In this document: positions 42,070 to 51,143 of the stretch, piece after piece
How the letters are laid out: each line of letters begins with the position of its first letter
Numbering within the stretch: position 1 is the first letter of the stretch
Source: Paenibacillus xerothermodurans
GTDB lineage: Bacteria; Bacillota; Bacilli; Paenibacillales; NBRC-103111
DNA length: 64,000 nt
Assembly (NCBI RefSeq): GCF_002220865.2
Contig: NZ_NHRJ02000018.1
Span: forward strand, 1 to 64,000
Reading direction: 5' to 3'
Position numbers and translations under genes: made by a program
The notes under the pieces: generated by a model
The model's database searches: none
What the model saw: the letters and a program-made list of their open reading frames with translations, nothing else
What the model was told of the DNA's origin: nothing

Positions 42070-42151
42070 GTGAGATCAAAACTGTAACCACACTCGTAGA
42101 CGTTTATGTGGCGTTATCTTGGGACAGGGGTTCAACTCCCCTCGTGTCCAT
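42070..42151 (+). repeat. Displaced 3' fragment of ssrA (candidate attachment-site repeat)
   Basis: 82 bases aligned without gaps to 40683-40764, the last part of tmRNA, with nine mismatches (about 89% identity). The T arm AGGGGTTCAACTCCCCT remains pairable. The acceptor strand reads CGTGTCC, which can no longer fully match the tmRNA 5' GGGGACG. No 5' half of ssrA precedes it, so it is not a second gene. Direct orientation and 1387-bp spacing are what integration at ssrA would leave. Confidence 0.85.
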
Positions 42152-42258
42152 ACAGGCACAGGCACAAAAGCCACCGAACCAACTGGGCCAGTGACTTTCA
42201 TTCTGCTGAATTAAAGGAAGTCACCGCTAGTTTTTCACGAGCTTGCTCAACGATAACT

Positions 42259-42281
42259 CAGACGGAACGTCTGTTATTTTT
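42259..42281 (+). terminator. Terminator-like hairpin downstream of the ssrA fragment
   Basis: CAGACG-GAA-CGTCTG followed by TTATTTTT on the plus strand. It may be the original ssrA terminator, or serve the SEC-C gene. Confidence 0.55.
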
Positions 42282-42291
42282 GCGCGTGGCT

Positions 42292-43356
42292 TCACTGCAC
42301 CTTCACATTCACCGTTGCTACCGCGTTGTAGCCGTATCCTTTGGTATTCCAATGTGCTTCGAGGGGCTGTGCGTTGCCAGCTGAGTCGAGCGCTCTGGAC
42401 ATAATCTTATAGACTCCTGTTTGTGTGGCATGCCAAGCGTATGACCAAACAGACCATCCATAAGGATGCTCAGGCGTTGATTGCAGGCTCGCCGTGTGCC
42501 ATGAATGCCCACCATTCACACTGATCTCTGCGGCGGTGACTGCCCCAATGCCTGACCAAGCGAGCCCGTGAATTCGATGCACTCCAGTGTTCACTCTGCC
42601 CCAATCCAGAGGATACTGAATAATAGAATTAACTCTCATGTGTGTGACCGGCGTGCCGCTATCGCTTTCTTCATCGGGGTAGTACACGTAATCCACTGTT
42701 TGAAAAGGCCCTTGGAACGTGTGATCGATCACGGTGATCTTTTGCAGCCACTTGACTGACGCCATCGCATACCATTGCGGCACAATGAGCCGCAGCGGAT
42801 ACCCATGCTTGTAAGGAATCGGTTTTCCGTTATATGCGTAAGCGATAATCGTGTCTGGGTGAAGGGCCTTTTCCAGCGGAAGGCTTCTGGCGTACAGAAA
42901 ATGTCCTTTCATATTCGTGCGCGTGCCGAAATCATAGCCATCGAAAACCACTTCGACAGCAGTTTTTTTCACGCCTGTGAACGCCAGTAAACTTCTCAAA
43001 GGCACCCCTTGCCAGACACCTTCGCTGATCGCCCCCTCTTTCCACTGCTCGCCGAACACTTTGGGCTCGAAATACGATCGTTTGTTGCCGGCGCATTCCA
43101 GAACCACCTGTAATGTTTTTGCAGGCAGACTGAGCAGGTCATGATATTGGAAAACGGCTGGCTGATGCACCTCTCCGACAACGGGGAGAGCAAAGGCTTT
43201 TTTAGATACATATTGATAGGCAAAATGATTTCGACGGTACATCAAATGGTCAGGCGTGATATGGTTTTTTATAAAATGCACAGGGGACTCTTGATTTTCG
43301 GGGACAAGGCTTCTCGTGGTAAGAGAGGGCGAAGGAGAAAACAGAGCCTGCTTCAA
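42292..43356 (-). CDS. Sulfite oxidase family molybdopterin oxidoreductase
   Basis: A 354-residue protein of the sulfite oxidase superfamily. It has the N-terminal TRSLVPENQESPVHF, the molybdenum-ligating Cys88 in VVLECAGNKR, the cofactor-binding RSLPLEKAL and GYPLRLIVPQWY, and a C-terminal Mo-cofactor oxidoreductase dimerisation domain (ISVNGGHSWHTASL, WSYAWHA). No signal peptide or haem domain is seen, so it would be cytoplasmic or use a separate electron acceptor. Sulfite is the likely but unproven substrate. It appears to start at a TTG with GGTGGTG upstream. Molybdopterin synthesis genes are not in the window. Confidence 0.85.
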   Translation of the reverse strand: MKQALFSPSPSLTTRSLVPENQESPVHFIKNHITPDHLMYRRNHFAYQYVSKKAFALPVVGEVHQPAVFQYHDLLSLPAKTLQVVLECAGNKRSYFEPKVFGEQWKEGAISEGVWQGVPLRSLLAFTGVKKTAVEVVFDGYDFGTRTNMKGHFLYARSLPLEKALHPDTIIAYAYNGKPIPYKHGYPLRLIVPQWYAMASVKWLQKITVIDHTFQGPFQTVDYVYYPDEESDSGTPVTHMRVNSIIQYPLDWGRVNTGVHRIHGLAWSGIGAVTAAEISVNGGHSWHTASLQSTPEHPYGWSVWSYAWHATQTGVYKIMSRALDSAGNAQPLEAHWNTKGYGYNAVATVNVKVQ

Positions 43357-43591
43357 TCGACACCACCACCGTATTTAAAATGTAAAATAAATCGTTTCAC
43401 ATTTATCAATATGTGATTCTTAGCGGCTGAATGCCACGTGGATGTAGAACTGCGGTGCAGAGAACAGGGGGGCAGCCTTCCATCGCTGACAAAATAAGAG
43501 GATCGGGGAGGATGTTTCCGAATACCCGGCGCTCAGTGAGGCTGATTCAAGCTCAGCCCAATTTATCTCAACCAAGGCAGCCAGAGACGGT

Positions 43592-43621
43592 TTTCCAATG
43601 CAAATTGTGTTCTGCTATACT
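43592..43621 (+). promoter_or_regulatory. Candidate promoter for the 59-codon gene
   Basis: A TATACT -10 box (43616-43621) with a weak TTTCCA 18 bases upstream, 43 bases before the small gene. The rest of 43357-43663 shows nothing further. Confidence 0.35.
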
Positions 43622-43663
43622 TATAAAAGACCGATGGGGAATGACGTACAGGGAGATGACTGA

Positions 43664-43843
43664 ATGAATTACACGGAAATGCTAGGACGTCGAAGTGAAA
43701 TTTTGCAACGCCACATTGGGAATTTGATCAACAAAGAGAATCAGTTTGGATTGACGAAGCAGGAAAACAATTTTTTTCAAGCTATGGTGAAAGAGTATCA
43801 TCGCAATAAATATGAGCTGCAAGCCAGCAGAAAACAATCTTAA
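43664..43843 (+). CDS. Small protein of unknown function, 59 residues
   Basis: A short gene starting NYTEMLGRRSEILQRHIGNL after the Met and ending ASRKQS. It is charged and probably all-helical, with no hydrophobic span or recognised motif. Support comes from GGGAG eight bases before the ATG, a -10-like TATACT upstream and a terminator 30 bases after the stop, which together make a monocistronic unit. I do not recognise the family. Confidence 0.6.
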   Translation: MNYTEMLGRRSEILQRHIGNLINKENQFGLTKQENNFFQAMVKEYHRNKYELQASRKQS

Positions 43844-43872
43844 ATGCACTCATGCCAGAGTATTCGAACAGG

Positions 43873-43902
43873 GTTCGACCACAGGGTCGGACTCTTTTTT
43901 TT
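43873..43902 (+). terminator. Terminator after the 59-codon gene
   Basis: TTCGACC-ACAG-GGTCGGA hairpin (one G-U pair), extended by GAGT/ACTC further out, followed by eight T residues. Confidence 0.8.
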
Positions 43903-44072
43903 CATATCGGCGCGGAGGCATCCTTGCCGGCTCTTTCTAAGTCTAAGTGGCAAAGGCAACTTCTTAAATCATGTCAACAGCGCCATAGACAAAATCGGCT
44001 TTTCATTTGGTTGTTATAACGCACGGTTTGTTTTAGGATGAACTCAAGGGCTGCTAGTCACAGTCCGAATAA

Positions 44073-44086
44073 AGAAAGCGATTTTA
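44073..44086 (+). promoter_or_regulatory. Candidate CcpA (cre) site upstream of mtlA
   Basis: AGAAAGCGATTTTA resembles the cre consensus TGWAARCGYTWNCW with a few mismatches. It lies 20 bases before the mtlA start, in the leader. Carbon catabolite repression of mannitol genes is usual in Bacillota. No MtlR site or convincing promoter was identified in 43903-44072. Confidence 0.4.
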
Positions 44087-44105
44087 TGCAGGGGAGGGAA
44101 CCCAC

Positions 44106-45572
44106 ATGGAACAAGTTCAAAGCAATTCTGCACCCGGGGGTATTCGTGTTGGGGTTCAAAAGTTTGGCCGGTTCCTCAGCGGTATGGTGATGCCGAATAT
44201 CGGCGCGTTTATCGCATGGGGGATTGTGACGGCACTGTTCATCCCTACAGGACGGCTGCCAAATGAACATTTAGCCAGATTGGTCGAACCGACCATAACA
44301 TATTTGCTTCCGTTATTGATCGCGTACACCGGCGGTACGATGGTGCACAAACAGCGCGGTGGGGTAATAGGCGCTTTGATGACGATAGGCATTATCGTCG
44401 GTACCGACATCCCCATGTTCATGGGAGCGATGATTTGCGGGCCTTTGGCCGCATGGGTTTTGAAGCAATTTGACAAATCGATTGAAGGCAAAGTGAAATC
44501 CGGCTTTGAAATGCTGGTAAATAACTTCTCATTGGGTATCATAGGTGCCATACTCACTGTAATCTCTTATGTCGGTGTTGGTCCCATCATTCAGCAGCTC
44601 ACCAGATGGTTGTCAGCTGGAGTAGAGTTCATGGTAAGCCACAACCTGATTCCGCTGGCCAACATTATCATTGAACCGGCTAAGATTTTGTTCCTGAACA
44701 ACGCGATCAACCATGGAGTGCTAAGTCCGATCGCATTGGACCAAGCGTCAAGAACGGGCCATTCCATCCTGTTCATGATGGAATCCAATCCAGGTCCGGG
44801 CCTTGGCATCCTGCTCGCTTACATCATCTTAGGGCGCGGCACAGCGAAGCAGTCCGCTCCGGGCGCAGCAATCATTCACTTTTTCGGCGGTATTCACGAA
44901 ATATACTTCCCGTACATCCTGATGAATCCGCGTTTGATCCTTGCTGCAATTGCAGGTGGAGTGGCCGGTACCTTCACGTTTGCGTTGTTTGGAGCGGGCT
45001 TGGTAGCGCCGCCATCTCCGGGCAGTATCTTCGCTTACGCTGCTATGGCGCCGCGAGGCGGGCTGCTTGCAGCATTTAGCGGTGTCGCAGTAGCAACTGT
45101 CGCATCGTTTGTTGTGGCTGCGGTCCTTCTCAAGACAACTAAAAAGGGCGCGGAAGATGAAGCAGATCTGGAGCAGGCTTCTGCCAAAATGAAAGAGATG
45201 AAAGCAGCAGGCGGTGCTACCGCGACGAAGGAAGCGGCGGCCACAGCGGAAGTGCAAGCTGCTGGTACGAATGCCACGGAAGTGGGTAAAGGAAAAGCGG
45301 AGGTACGCAAAATTGTGTTCTCCTGTGACGCGGGTATGGGCTCAAGTGCTATGGGAGCGTCCATCCTACGTAAGAAAATGAAAGCTGCAGGCTCCGACAT
45401 TACGGTTATTAATACGGCGATAAGCGAAATTCCGAGCGATGCGGACATTGTCATCACCCATAAATCACTGACCGACCGGGCGAAGCTTCAAGCACCGAAG
45501 GCAGAGCATATCTCCATAGATAACTTCTTGAAGAGTCCGGAGTATGACACATTAGTAGAACGACTCACTTAA
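44106..45572 (+). CDS. mtlA: PTS mannitol transporter subunit IICB
   Basis: A 488-residue membrane permease. The IIC domain (about residues 15-345) has the family segments GRFLSGMVMPNIGAFIAWG, the NNAINHGVLSP loop and GGIHEIYFPYILMNP. An Ala/Thr/Glu-rich linker leads to the IIB domain with the phospho-Cys motif FSCDAGMGSSAMGAS near residue 400. The IIA function is separate (mtlF). It takes up mannitol as mannitol-1-phosphate. GGGGAGGG precedes the start. Confidence 0.96.
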   Translation: MEQVQSNSAPGGIRVGVQKFGRFLSGMVMPNIGAFIAWGIVTALFIPTGRLPNEHLARLVEPTITYLLPLLIAYTGGTMVHKQRGGVIGALMTIGIIVGTDIPMFMGAMICGPLAAWVLKQFDKSIEGKVKSGFEMLVNNFSLGIIGAILTVISYVGVGPIIQQLTRWLSAGVEFMVSHNLIPLANIIIEPAKILFLNNAINHGVLSPIALDQASRTGHSILFMMESNPGPGLGILLAYIILGRGTAKQSAPGAAIIHFFGGIHEIYFPYILMNPRLILAAIAGGVAGTFTFALFGAGLVAPPSPGSIFAYAAMAPRGGLLAAFSGVAVATVASFVVAAVLLKTTKKGAEDEADLEQASAKMKEMKAAGGATATKEAAATAEVQAAGTNATEVGKGKAEVRKIVFSCDAGMGSSAMGASILRKKMKAAGSDITVINTAISEIPSDADIVITHKSLTDRAKLQAPKAEHISIDNFLKSPEYDTLVERLT

Positions 45573-45657
45573 AATCGACCTCACAGCTAAAGGCTGCTGA
45601 CGCCGGCGTCTATCGCCGGCGTTGGGGCCATTCTAATGTTATAGGCAGGTTATGTGT

Positions 45658-47793
45658 ATGAATGCATCTAACAGGACACGCCAAATATTGGAGTTGTTGC
45701 TTAGGAGCGATCGGGAATTGACTGCCGCTGAGATCGCATCGGAACTACGGGTAAGCGCTAGAACGGTGCATCGTGAATTGCCGGCGGTCGAAGTACTGTT
45801 GAGTACACAAGGTATTGAGCTGCAGAAAAAAGCGGGCTTGGGCATCCGGCTCGCCGGGGACGAGGTCGCGTTGGAGACGCTGCGCCGAATTGTCGCCACT
45901 TCGGAAGACGTTGAGTTTTCGCCTGACGAGAGACAGTTGTACCTGCTATGCAGACTGTTAGACAATGACGAGCCGCTAAAGCTTTTCACGCTGGCTCACG
46001 ACTTCAAGGTGACCGTGTCCACCGTGAGCGGTGATTTGGATGAACTTACTCAGTGGTTGCAAAAATTCGGCATATCCTTGATTCGGCGAAGAGGATACGG
46101 CGTTCAGCTGTCCGGCGAGGAGGCCGATCTGCGTGACAGCATTCGGCGGCTGATCAAACTTAGGTTAGATGATACTGAGCTTATCACAGCCCGGGATGAA
46201 GACACCATGCATCCGCTGGACCGCCAGTTGTTCGAGCTCGCGGGCAAGGCGCATATGGCTGCTGTGGAGGACGTTCTATGGCGTTGGGAGGAACATTGGA
46301 CCGGTCGATTGAGTGAGTCCGCTTATACCGACTTGCTGATCCGGCTTTCCATCGCGCTGGCCCGGATCCGGGCAGGAAAGACCGTGTCGGCGGACCTCGG
46401 GCTGTTGCGAGGTGGCAGTGAGACGCCGCGCACTGCGGCTGAACCAGCTGCGGGTGGGGCGCGCCAGAGGATCGGCGGTGACGATGACAGCAGTCGGGAC
46501 GAGCAGCCCGCACGACGGCTGGCGGATATGTTGTCCGAGCGTTTGCACCTCAACTTCTCTGCAGCGGAGACGGGTTATCTTGCACGGCTTCTTAGCGCGG
46601 CCAGGGCCAACGATCTGTCCGCTCTGCCAGGCGATGATCTGGCATTGGCGGACACGGTCCGTGCGCTAATACGGAAGGTGCAAAGCACAACGGGAGTGGA
46701 CTATAGCGAAGACCGCTCCCTACGCGAGGGTTTGTTCCAACACATGAAGGAAGCCTTAAGGCGGTTGGCAGACGGGCTGATCATCCGTAATCCGCTGTTG
46801 GATCAGATCAAAAAGGATTACGTCAGCCTGTTCGCCGCGGTTCGGGAGGCGGTGAATCGTGAACTACCGGATGTGGATGTGCCGGATGAGGAAATCGGGT
46901 TTCTCGTTATGCATTTTGGCGCGTCGTTGGAGAGGCTCAAGCAGCTGCGCCGCGATGTGCGAGCCATTCTTGTATGTACGAGCGGAATCGGCTCCTCAAA
47001 GATGCTGCAAATGCGGCTCAGTAAAGAACTGCCGCGGATTGAGATCGTGGATCGCGTTTCTTGGTACGAAGCTGTCAGGATACCGGCAAATAACTACGAT
47101 CTGATTATATCGACAGTGGATTTGCCCATCGATTCCACGCAATATGTCAAAGTTAGTCCGCTTTTGACACAACCCGAAACCGAAAGGGTGCGGTCATTCA
47201 TAAGAGAGCGCGTGGACCGCAGCCGCCCTGCTGCAGCCAGCACGACCGACAAGGGGCCGGCACCGCCCGCCTTCACGAGCTTGCTCAGTCTCAAGACGAC
47301 ACTCGATGAGATTGTGAATCTGATAGAGCAATTCGAGGTCGTCCAGCTTAGGGAGCGTGGCGGTGAACTGCCGGTTATATTGCAGGAAGCCTGCCAGCAC
47401 GAGTCTCACAGGGGTACTCTCTCAGACGCAACTTCTGTCACTGAACGGCTGTTGACACGCGAGCAAAACGGCAGCCAGCTGCTTCCGGGCACGGATCTTG
47501 CCTTGTTTCATGCTCGCAGTCCGGAAGTGAGACGCCCGAGCCTCGTTTTATACCAGCTGGCGGAACCCGTGGAAGTCGGCACGGAGCCGTCCGCTCAATT
47601 AAGTCAATTTCTGCTGATGCTGGCCCCTGAGCGATTACCAAGAGAAATTCTCGAGGTACTTAGCGAAGTGAGCGGCATGCTGTTGGACGCTGAGATGATC
47701 TCGTTGCTTGAGGCTGGCGATGAATCTGCAATTCGCAATTACTTGACGCTAAATTTGAAAACATTTTTCCTTAATAAGACAGAAAGTGAGTGA
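45658..47793 (+). CDS. mtlR: Mannitol operon activator MtlR (PRD-containing)
   Basis: A 711-residue BglG/MtlR-type activator. Two N-terminal HTH regions (SELRVSARTVHREL and HDFKVTVSTVSGDL) are followed by PRD1, PRD2 (FLVMHFGASLERL), an EIIB-Gat-like domain with Cys in ILVCTSGIGSSKMLQ, and an EIIA-Mtl-like domain with His in LFHARS. Phosphorylation by HPr and the mannitol EIIs controls its activity. PRD1 contains a ~30-residue disordered insertion rich in Gly, Ala, Arg and Asp not usual for the family. Start 45658 is favoured over GTG/ATG 45652 by ribosome-site spacing. It lies inside the mtl operon it should control. Confidence 0.93.
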   Translation: MNASNRTRQILELLLRSDRELTAAEIASELRVSARTVHRELPAVEVLLSTQGIELQKKAGLGIRLAGDEVALETLRRIVATSEDVEFSPDERQLYLLCRLLDNDEPLKLFTLAHDFKVTVSTVSGDLDELTQWLQKFGISLIRRRGYGVQLSGEEADLRDSIRRLIKLRLDDTELITARDEDTMHPLDRQLFELAGKAHMAAVEDVLWRWEEHWTGRLSESAYTDLLIRLSIALARIRAGKTVSADLGLLRGGSETPRTAAEPAAGGARQRIGGDDDSSRDEQPARRLADMLSERLHLNFSAAETGYLARLLSAARANDLSALPGDDLALADTVRALIRKVQSTTGVDYSEDRSLREGLFQHMKEALRRLADGLIIRNPLLDQIKKDYVSLFAAVREAVNRELPDVDVPDEEIGFLVMHFGASLERLKQLRRDVRAILVCTSGIGSSKMLQMRLSKELPRIEIVDRVSWYEAVRIPANNYDLIISTVDLPIDSTQYVKVSPLLTQPETERVRSFIRERVDRSRPAAASTTDKGPAPPAFTSLLSLKTTLDEIVNLIEQFEVVQLRERGGELPVILQEACQHESHRGTLSDATSVTERLLTREQNGSQLLPGTDLALFHARSPEVRRPSLVLYQLAEPVEVGTEPSAQLSQFLLMLAPERLPREILEVLSEVSGMLLDAEMISLLEAGDESAIRNYLTLNLKTFFLNKTESE

Positions 47794-47800
47794 GAACACG

Positions 47801-48241
47801 ATGAGTATACTTTCCACAGACAAAGTGAAATTGAATGCAAACGTGAAGGATAAACACGAGGCGATTCGTATGGCGGGCCAGTTGTTGGTAGACGCAGGAC
47901 ATGCAGAACCAAGTTACATTGAGAGCATGATCGAGCGTGAAAACTCTCTTTCCACGTACATGGGCGGAGGCCTTGCAATACCGCACGGCACCAGCGAATC
48001 CAAGGGAACGATTAAATCAACCGGACTTTCTATCGTACAGCTGCCACAAGGCGTAGATTTCGGGGAGGGCAATGTAGCCCATCTGGTTATCGGGATCGCA
48101 GCGGTCGGAGACGACCACTTGGATATCCTGACGAACGTAGCTATGGTTTGCTCGGATGATGACAGCCTGGAGCGGATTTTGAAAGCTTCGACTCCGGAAG
48201 AAATGATCGAAATATTCAAAAGCGGGATGGAAGAACAATGA
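47801..48241 (+). CDS. mtlF: PTS mannitol transporter subunit IIA
   Basis: A 146-residue EIIA-Mtl with the phospho-His62 in GGGLAIPHGTSESK. It passes phosphate from HPr to the IIB domain of MtlA. The start at 47801 matches family length (LSTDKVKLNANV follows); upstream in-frame GTG 47786 would overlap mtlR. The ribosome site is weak, suggesting coupling to mtlR. It overlaps mtlD by four bases. Confidence 0.96.
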   Translation: MSILSTDKVKLNANVKDKHEAIRMAGQLLVDAGHAEPSYIESMIERENSLSTYMGGGLAIPHGTSESKGTIKSTGLSIVQLPQGVDFGEGNVAHLVIGIAAVGDDHLDILTNVAMVCSDDDSLERILKASTPEEMIEIFKSGMEEQ

Positions 48242-49392
48242 AGGCTGTACATTTCGGAGCGGGAAACATTGGCAGAGGTTTTATCGGGTTGCTGCTTTCA
48301 CAATCCGGCTATGACGTTATTTTCTCCGACGTGAACCAGACGCTGGTCGGCGCGTTGCGTGAACGCGGTGAGTACACGGTCACCTTGGCAGGTGACGACC
48401 AGGAACAGCTGCACGTGACCGGCGTAACCGCCATCGATGGAACAGATGGTGACGCCGTGGCTGCCGCTGTTGCTGAGGCCGATTTGGTTACAACGGCTGT
48501 CGGCGTGAACATTTTGAAGCATATCGCAGCTGGCATAGCACGGGGTATTGAACGCCGTCTAGCCGCTGGTGCTGAACCGCTTCATATCATCGCCTGCGAG
48601 AACGCCATAGGCGGCAGCAGTCAGTTGAAGGAGCATGTTTACGCTCATCTGGGCGAGGAAGCTAAGGCGAAAGCTGCTGGTATCATCGCTTTTCCTAATG
48701 CGGCGGTAGACCGAATTGTCCCGATCCAGCACAATGATGATCCGCTTGCAGTTACCGTAGAGCCGTTTTATGAGTGGGTAGTAGACGCATCTGCCATGCT
48801 GGAAGGCTACAAACCGGTGCAGGGTGTGCATTATGTGAATGATCTGACTCCCTACATTGAGCGGAAGCTGTTTACCGTGAACACCGGACATTGCGCGGCC
48901 GCTTACATTGGCAGCTCACGGGGATACGGCACCATTCAACAGGCGATGGCTGATGACAGCATTGTGGATGACGTAAAGGCGACTTTGAACGAAACCGGAG
49001 CTGTACTCGTGGGGCGTTATGGTTTTGACCCGGACGAGCATAGCAGGTATATTGCAAAAATCATCGGCCGTTTCCGCAATCCTCATCTAACTGATGAAGT
49101 GGCACGTGTTGGCAGGTCGCCAATCCGCAAACTGTCACCAAATGACCGGCTTGTGAAGCCGGCTTTGCAAGCACATGATATGGGCATCGAACCGAAACAT
49201 TTGGCTAAGGTGATGGCGGCGGCGCTTCATTTTGCTAACCCGGACGATCCGGAAGCTGTCGAACTGCAGCAGTCGATTATAGAAAAAGGAGTCGGGCGGA
49301 CAGTGACGGAGTACACCTCCATTGCCGACGGACACCCGGTGCATCGTCTCATTTTGGATTATTATGCAGGCATGACTGCCCCGCGCAGTTAA
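48238..49392 (+). CDS. mtlD: Mannitol-1-phosphate 5-dehydrogenase
   Basis: A 384-residue long-chain polyol dehydrogenase converting mannitol-1-phosphate to fructose-6-phosphate with NAD. The N-terminal dinucleotide motif is HFGAGNIGRGFIGLLL, and FPNAAVDRIVP plus the NTGHCAAAYIG segment match the family. The ATGA overlap with mtlF indicates coupling. The product feeds the glycolytic genes at 29085-35241. Confidence 0.96.
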   Translation: MKAVHFGAGNIGRGFIGLLLSQSGYDVIFSDVNQTLVGALRERGEYTVTLAGDDQEQLHVTGVTAIDGTDGDAVAAAVAEADLVTTAVGVNILKHIAAGIARGIERRLAAGAEPLHIIACENAIGGSSQLKEHVYAHLGEEAKAKAAGIIAFPNAAVDRIVPIQHNDDPLAVTVEPFYEWVVDASAMLEGYKPVQGVHYVNDLTPYIERKLFTVNTGHCAAAYIGSSRGYGTIQQAMADDSIVDDVKATLNETGAVLVGRYGFDPDEHSRYIAKIIGRFRNPHLTDEVARVGRSPIRKLSPNDRLVKPALQAHDMGIEPKHLAKVMAAALHFANPDDPEAVELQQSIIEKGVGRTVTEYTSIADGHPVHRLILDYYAGMTAPRS

Positions 49393-49423
49393 ACAACTCA
49401 GCGCACAGAGAGGAGAGAACAAC

Positions 49424-51142
49424 ATGGCTAACACATTCACTGGTGTCGCTGCATCTCCCGGCATTGCCATTGCGAGAGCTTTCCGGTTTGCCAACGTGGA
49501 GTATACCCCGGAAAGACAGATTATTGCCGACGCCGAAGCGGAAACGGCCCGGTTTCGTTCGGCGATTGAAACAGCTAAAAATGAGATCGAAGAAATACGT
49601 CAGCTGACGGAGCAAAGATTGGGCGCACAGAAGGCTGAAATTTTTGAAGCGCATCTATTTCTGCTGGAAGACCCGGATCTTGTCGATGCGGTAGTAGATA
49701 AAATCTCTGATGAGAAAGTAAACGCGGAGTACGCATTGCGTGAAGTGACAGCTGCGGTGGTCGAAATGCTGCTCGAGCTCGACAACGAGATGGTTCGTGA
49801 ACGGGCCGCGGATGTCAAAGACGTATCCGGACGGGTGATGAGTCACCTGACAGGGAAACCATACGCGACGCTATCCGGCATTTCCGAGGAAACGATCATC
49901 TTCGCGGAGGACCTGACTCCTTCGGATACCGCGCAGCTCGATCTCAATTATATTCGTGGCTTCGTAACTGAAATCGGCAGCCGCACGTCACACTCTGCTA
50001 TCATGGCCCGTTCGCTGGAGATCCCCGCGATAGTGGGTGCTGGAACGATGTTAGCCTCGGTGCCGGACGGAGCCTTGGTGATTCTTGATGCAGCGGAAGG
50101 CAAAGTGCTAGTGGATCCTTCGGAGCAGGTGTTGGCGGAGTACCGCGAAAAGAAGGCTCGCTACGACGAGCGCAGAGAGCAGTTGAAGCGGTTGGCGGTG
50201 CAGCCTTCGTTGACCGCGGACGGCGAGCATTTGGAGCTTGCCGCGAACATCGGCAGCGTGGAGGACCTTGCAAAGGTACTGGAAAACGGTGCGGACGGTA
50301 TAGGCCTGTTCCGAACGGAGTTTCTGTACATGGGGCGGAGCTCGTTCCCGACAGAAGAAGAGCAGTACCGTATTTATAAGCATGTGCTTGAAAAATTAAA
50401 TGGCAAACGTGTCGTAATCCGCACATTGGATATCGGCGGTGATAAGGAGCTGCCTTATCTGGAGCTGCCAAAGGAGAGCAATCCGTTCCTCGGGCTGCGT
50501 GCGCTGCGGTTGTGTCTGCAGCGTGAGGATCTGTTCCGTACGCAGCTGCGCGCGTTGCTCAGGGCCAGTACAGCGGGTAAACTTAACATCATGTTCCCGA
50601 TGATCGCGGTGCTGAGCGAATTGCGTGAAGCGAAGCGAATCCTCGCGGAGGAACGGGAGAAGCTGCAGCAGGAAGGCATCCCGGTGTCCGATTCCATCGA
50701 AGTGGGCATGATGATCGAAATTCCTGCGGCGGCGCTCAGCGCGGATCATTTTGCCAAGGAAGTGGATTTCTTCAGTATCGGTACTAACGATCTCATCCAA
50801 TATACGATGGCGGCGGACCGCATGAATGAATCCGTGGCTTACTTATATCAGCCGTATAATCCTTCCATACTCAGGCTCGTCCACATGGTCATCAAAGCTG
50901 GGCAGAGGGCAGGCATATGGACCGGTATGTGCGGTGAAATGGCGGGCGACCAAACGGCTATTCCATTGCTGCTTGGCATGGGACTGCACGAATTCAGCAT
51001 GAGTGCCGGTTCCGTACTGCCCGCACGCGAGCTTGTGTCCCGTCTGTCCAGAAAAGAATGGGCCGAACTGGCGGAAGAAGCGTTAGCTATGGGCACTCAG
51101 GAAGAAGTTAAACAATTCGTGGAACAAAGGAGTACGACATAA
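49424..51142 (+). CDS. ptsI: PTS enzyme I
   Basis: A 572-residue phosphoenolpyruvate-protein phosphotransferase. Phospho-His lies in GSRTSHSAIMARSLEIPAI near residue 190. The C-terminal PEP-binding barrel has DGIGLFRTEFLYM, the RTLDIGGDKELPYL segment and catalytic Cys in IWTGMCGEMAGD. It is encoded within the mannitol operon with an HPr gene after it, the reverse of the common ptsH-ptsI order. GAGAGGAGAG precedes the start. Confidence 0.97.
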   Translation: MANTFTGVAASPGIAIARAFRFANVEYTPERQIIADAEAETARFRSAIETAKNEIEEIRQLTEQRLGAQKAEIFEAHLFLLEDPDLVDAVVDKISDEKVNAEYALREVTAAVVEMLLELDNEMVRERAADVKDVSGRVMSHLTGKPYATLSGISEETIIFAEDLTPSDTAQLDLNYIRGFVTEIGSRTSHSAIMARSLEIPAIVGAGTMLASVPDGALVILDAAEGKVLVDPSEQVLAEYREKKARYDERREQLKRLAVQPSLTADGEHLELAANIGSVEDLAKVLENGADGIGLFRTEFLYMGRSSFPTEEEQYRIYKHVLEKLNGKRVVIRTLDIGGDKELPYLELPKESNPFLGLRALRLCLQREDLFRTQLRALLRASTAGKLNIMFPMIAVLSELREAKRILAEEREKLQQEGIPVSDSIEVGMMIEIPAAALSADHFAKEVDFFSIGTNDLIQYTMAADRMNESVAYLYQPYNPSILRLVHMVIKAGQRAGIWTGMCGEMAGDQTAIPLLLGMGLHEFSMSAGSVLPARELVSRLSRKEWAELAEEALAMGTQEEVKQFVEQRSTT

Positions 51143-51143
51143 A

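Noticed and set aside
42070-42151. A second functional tmRNA or a tRNA gene
   Set aside because: Only the 3' part of tmRNA is present; there is no 5' acceptor strand, D-like region or tag frame before it.
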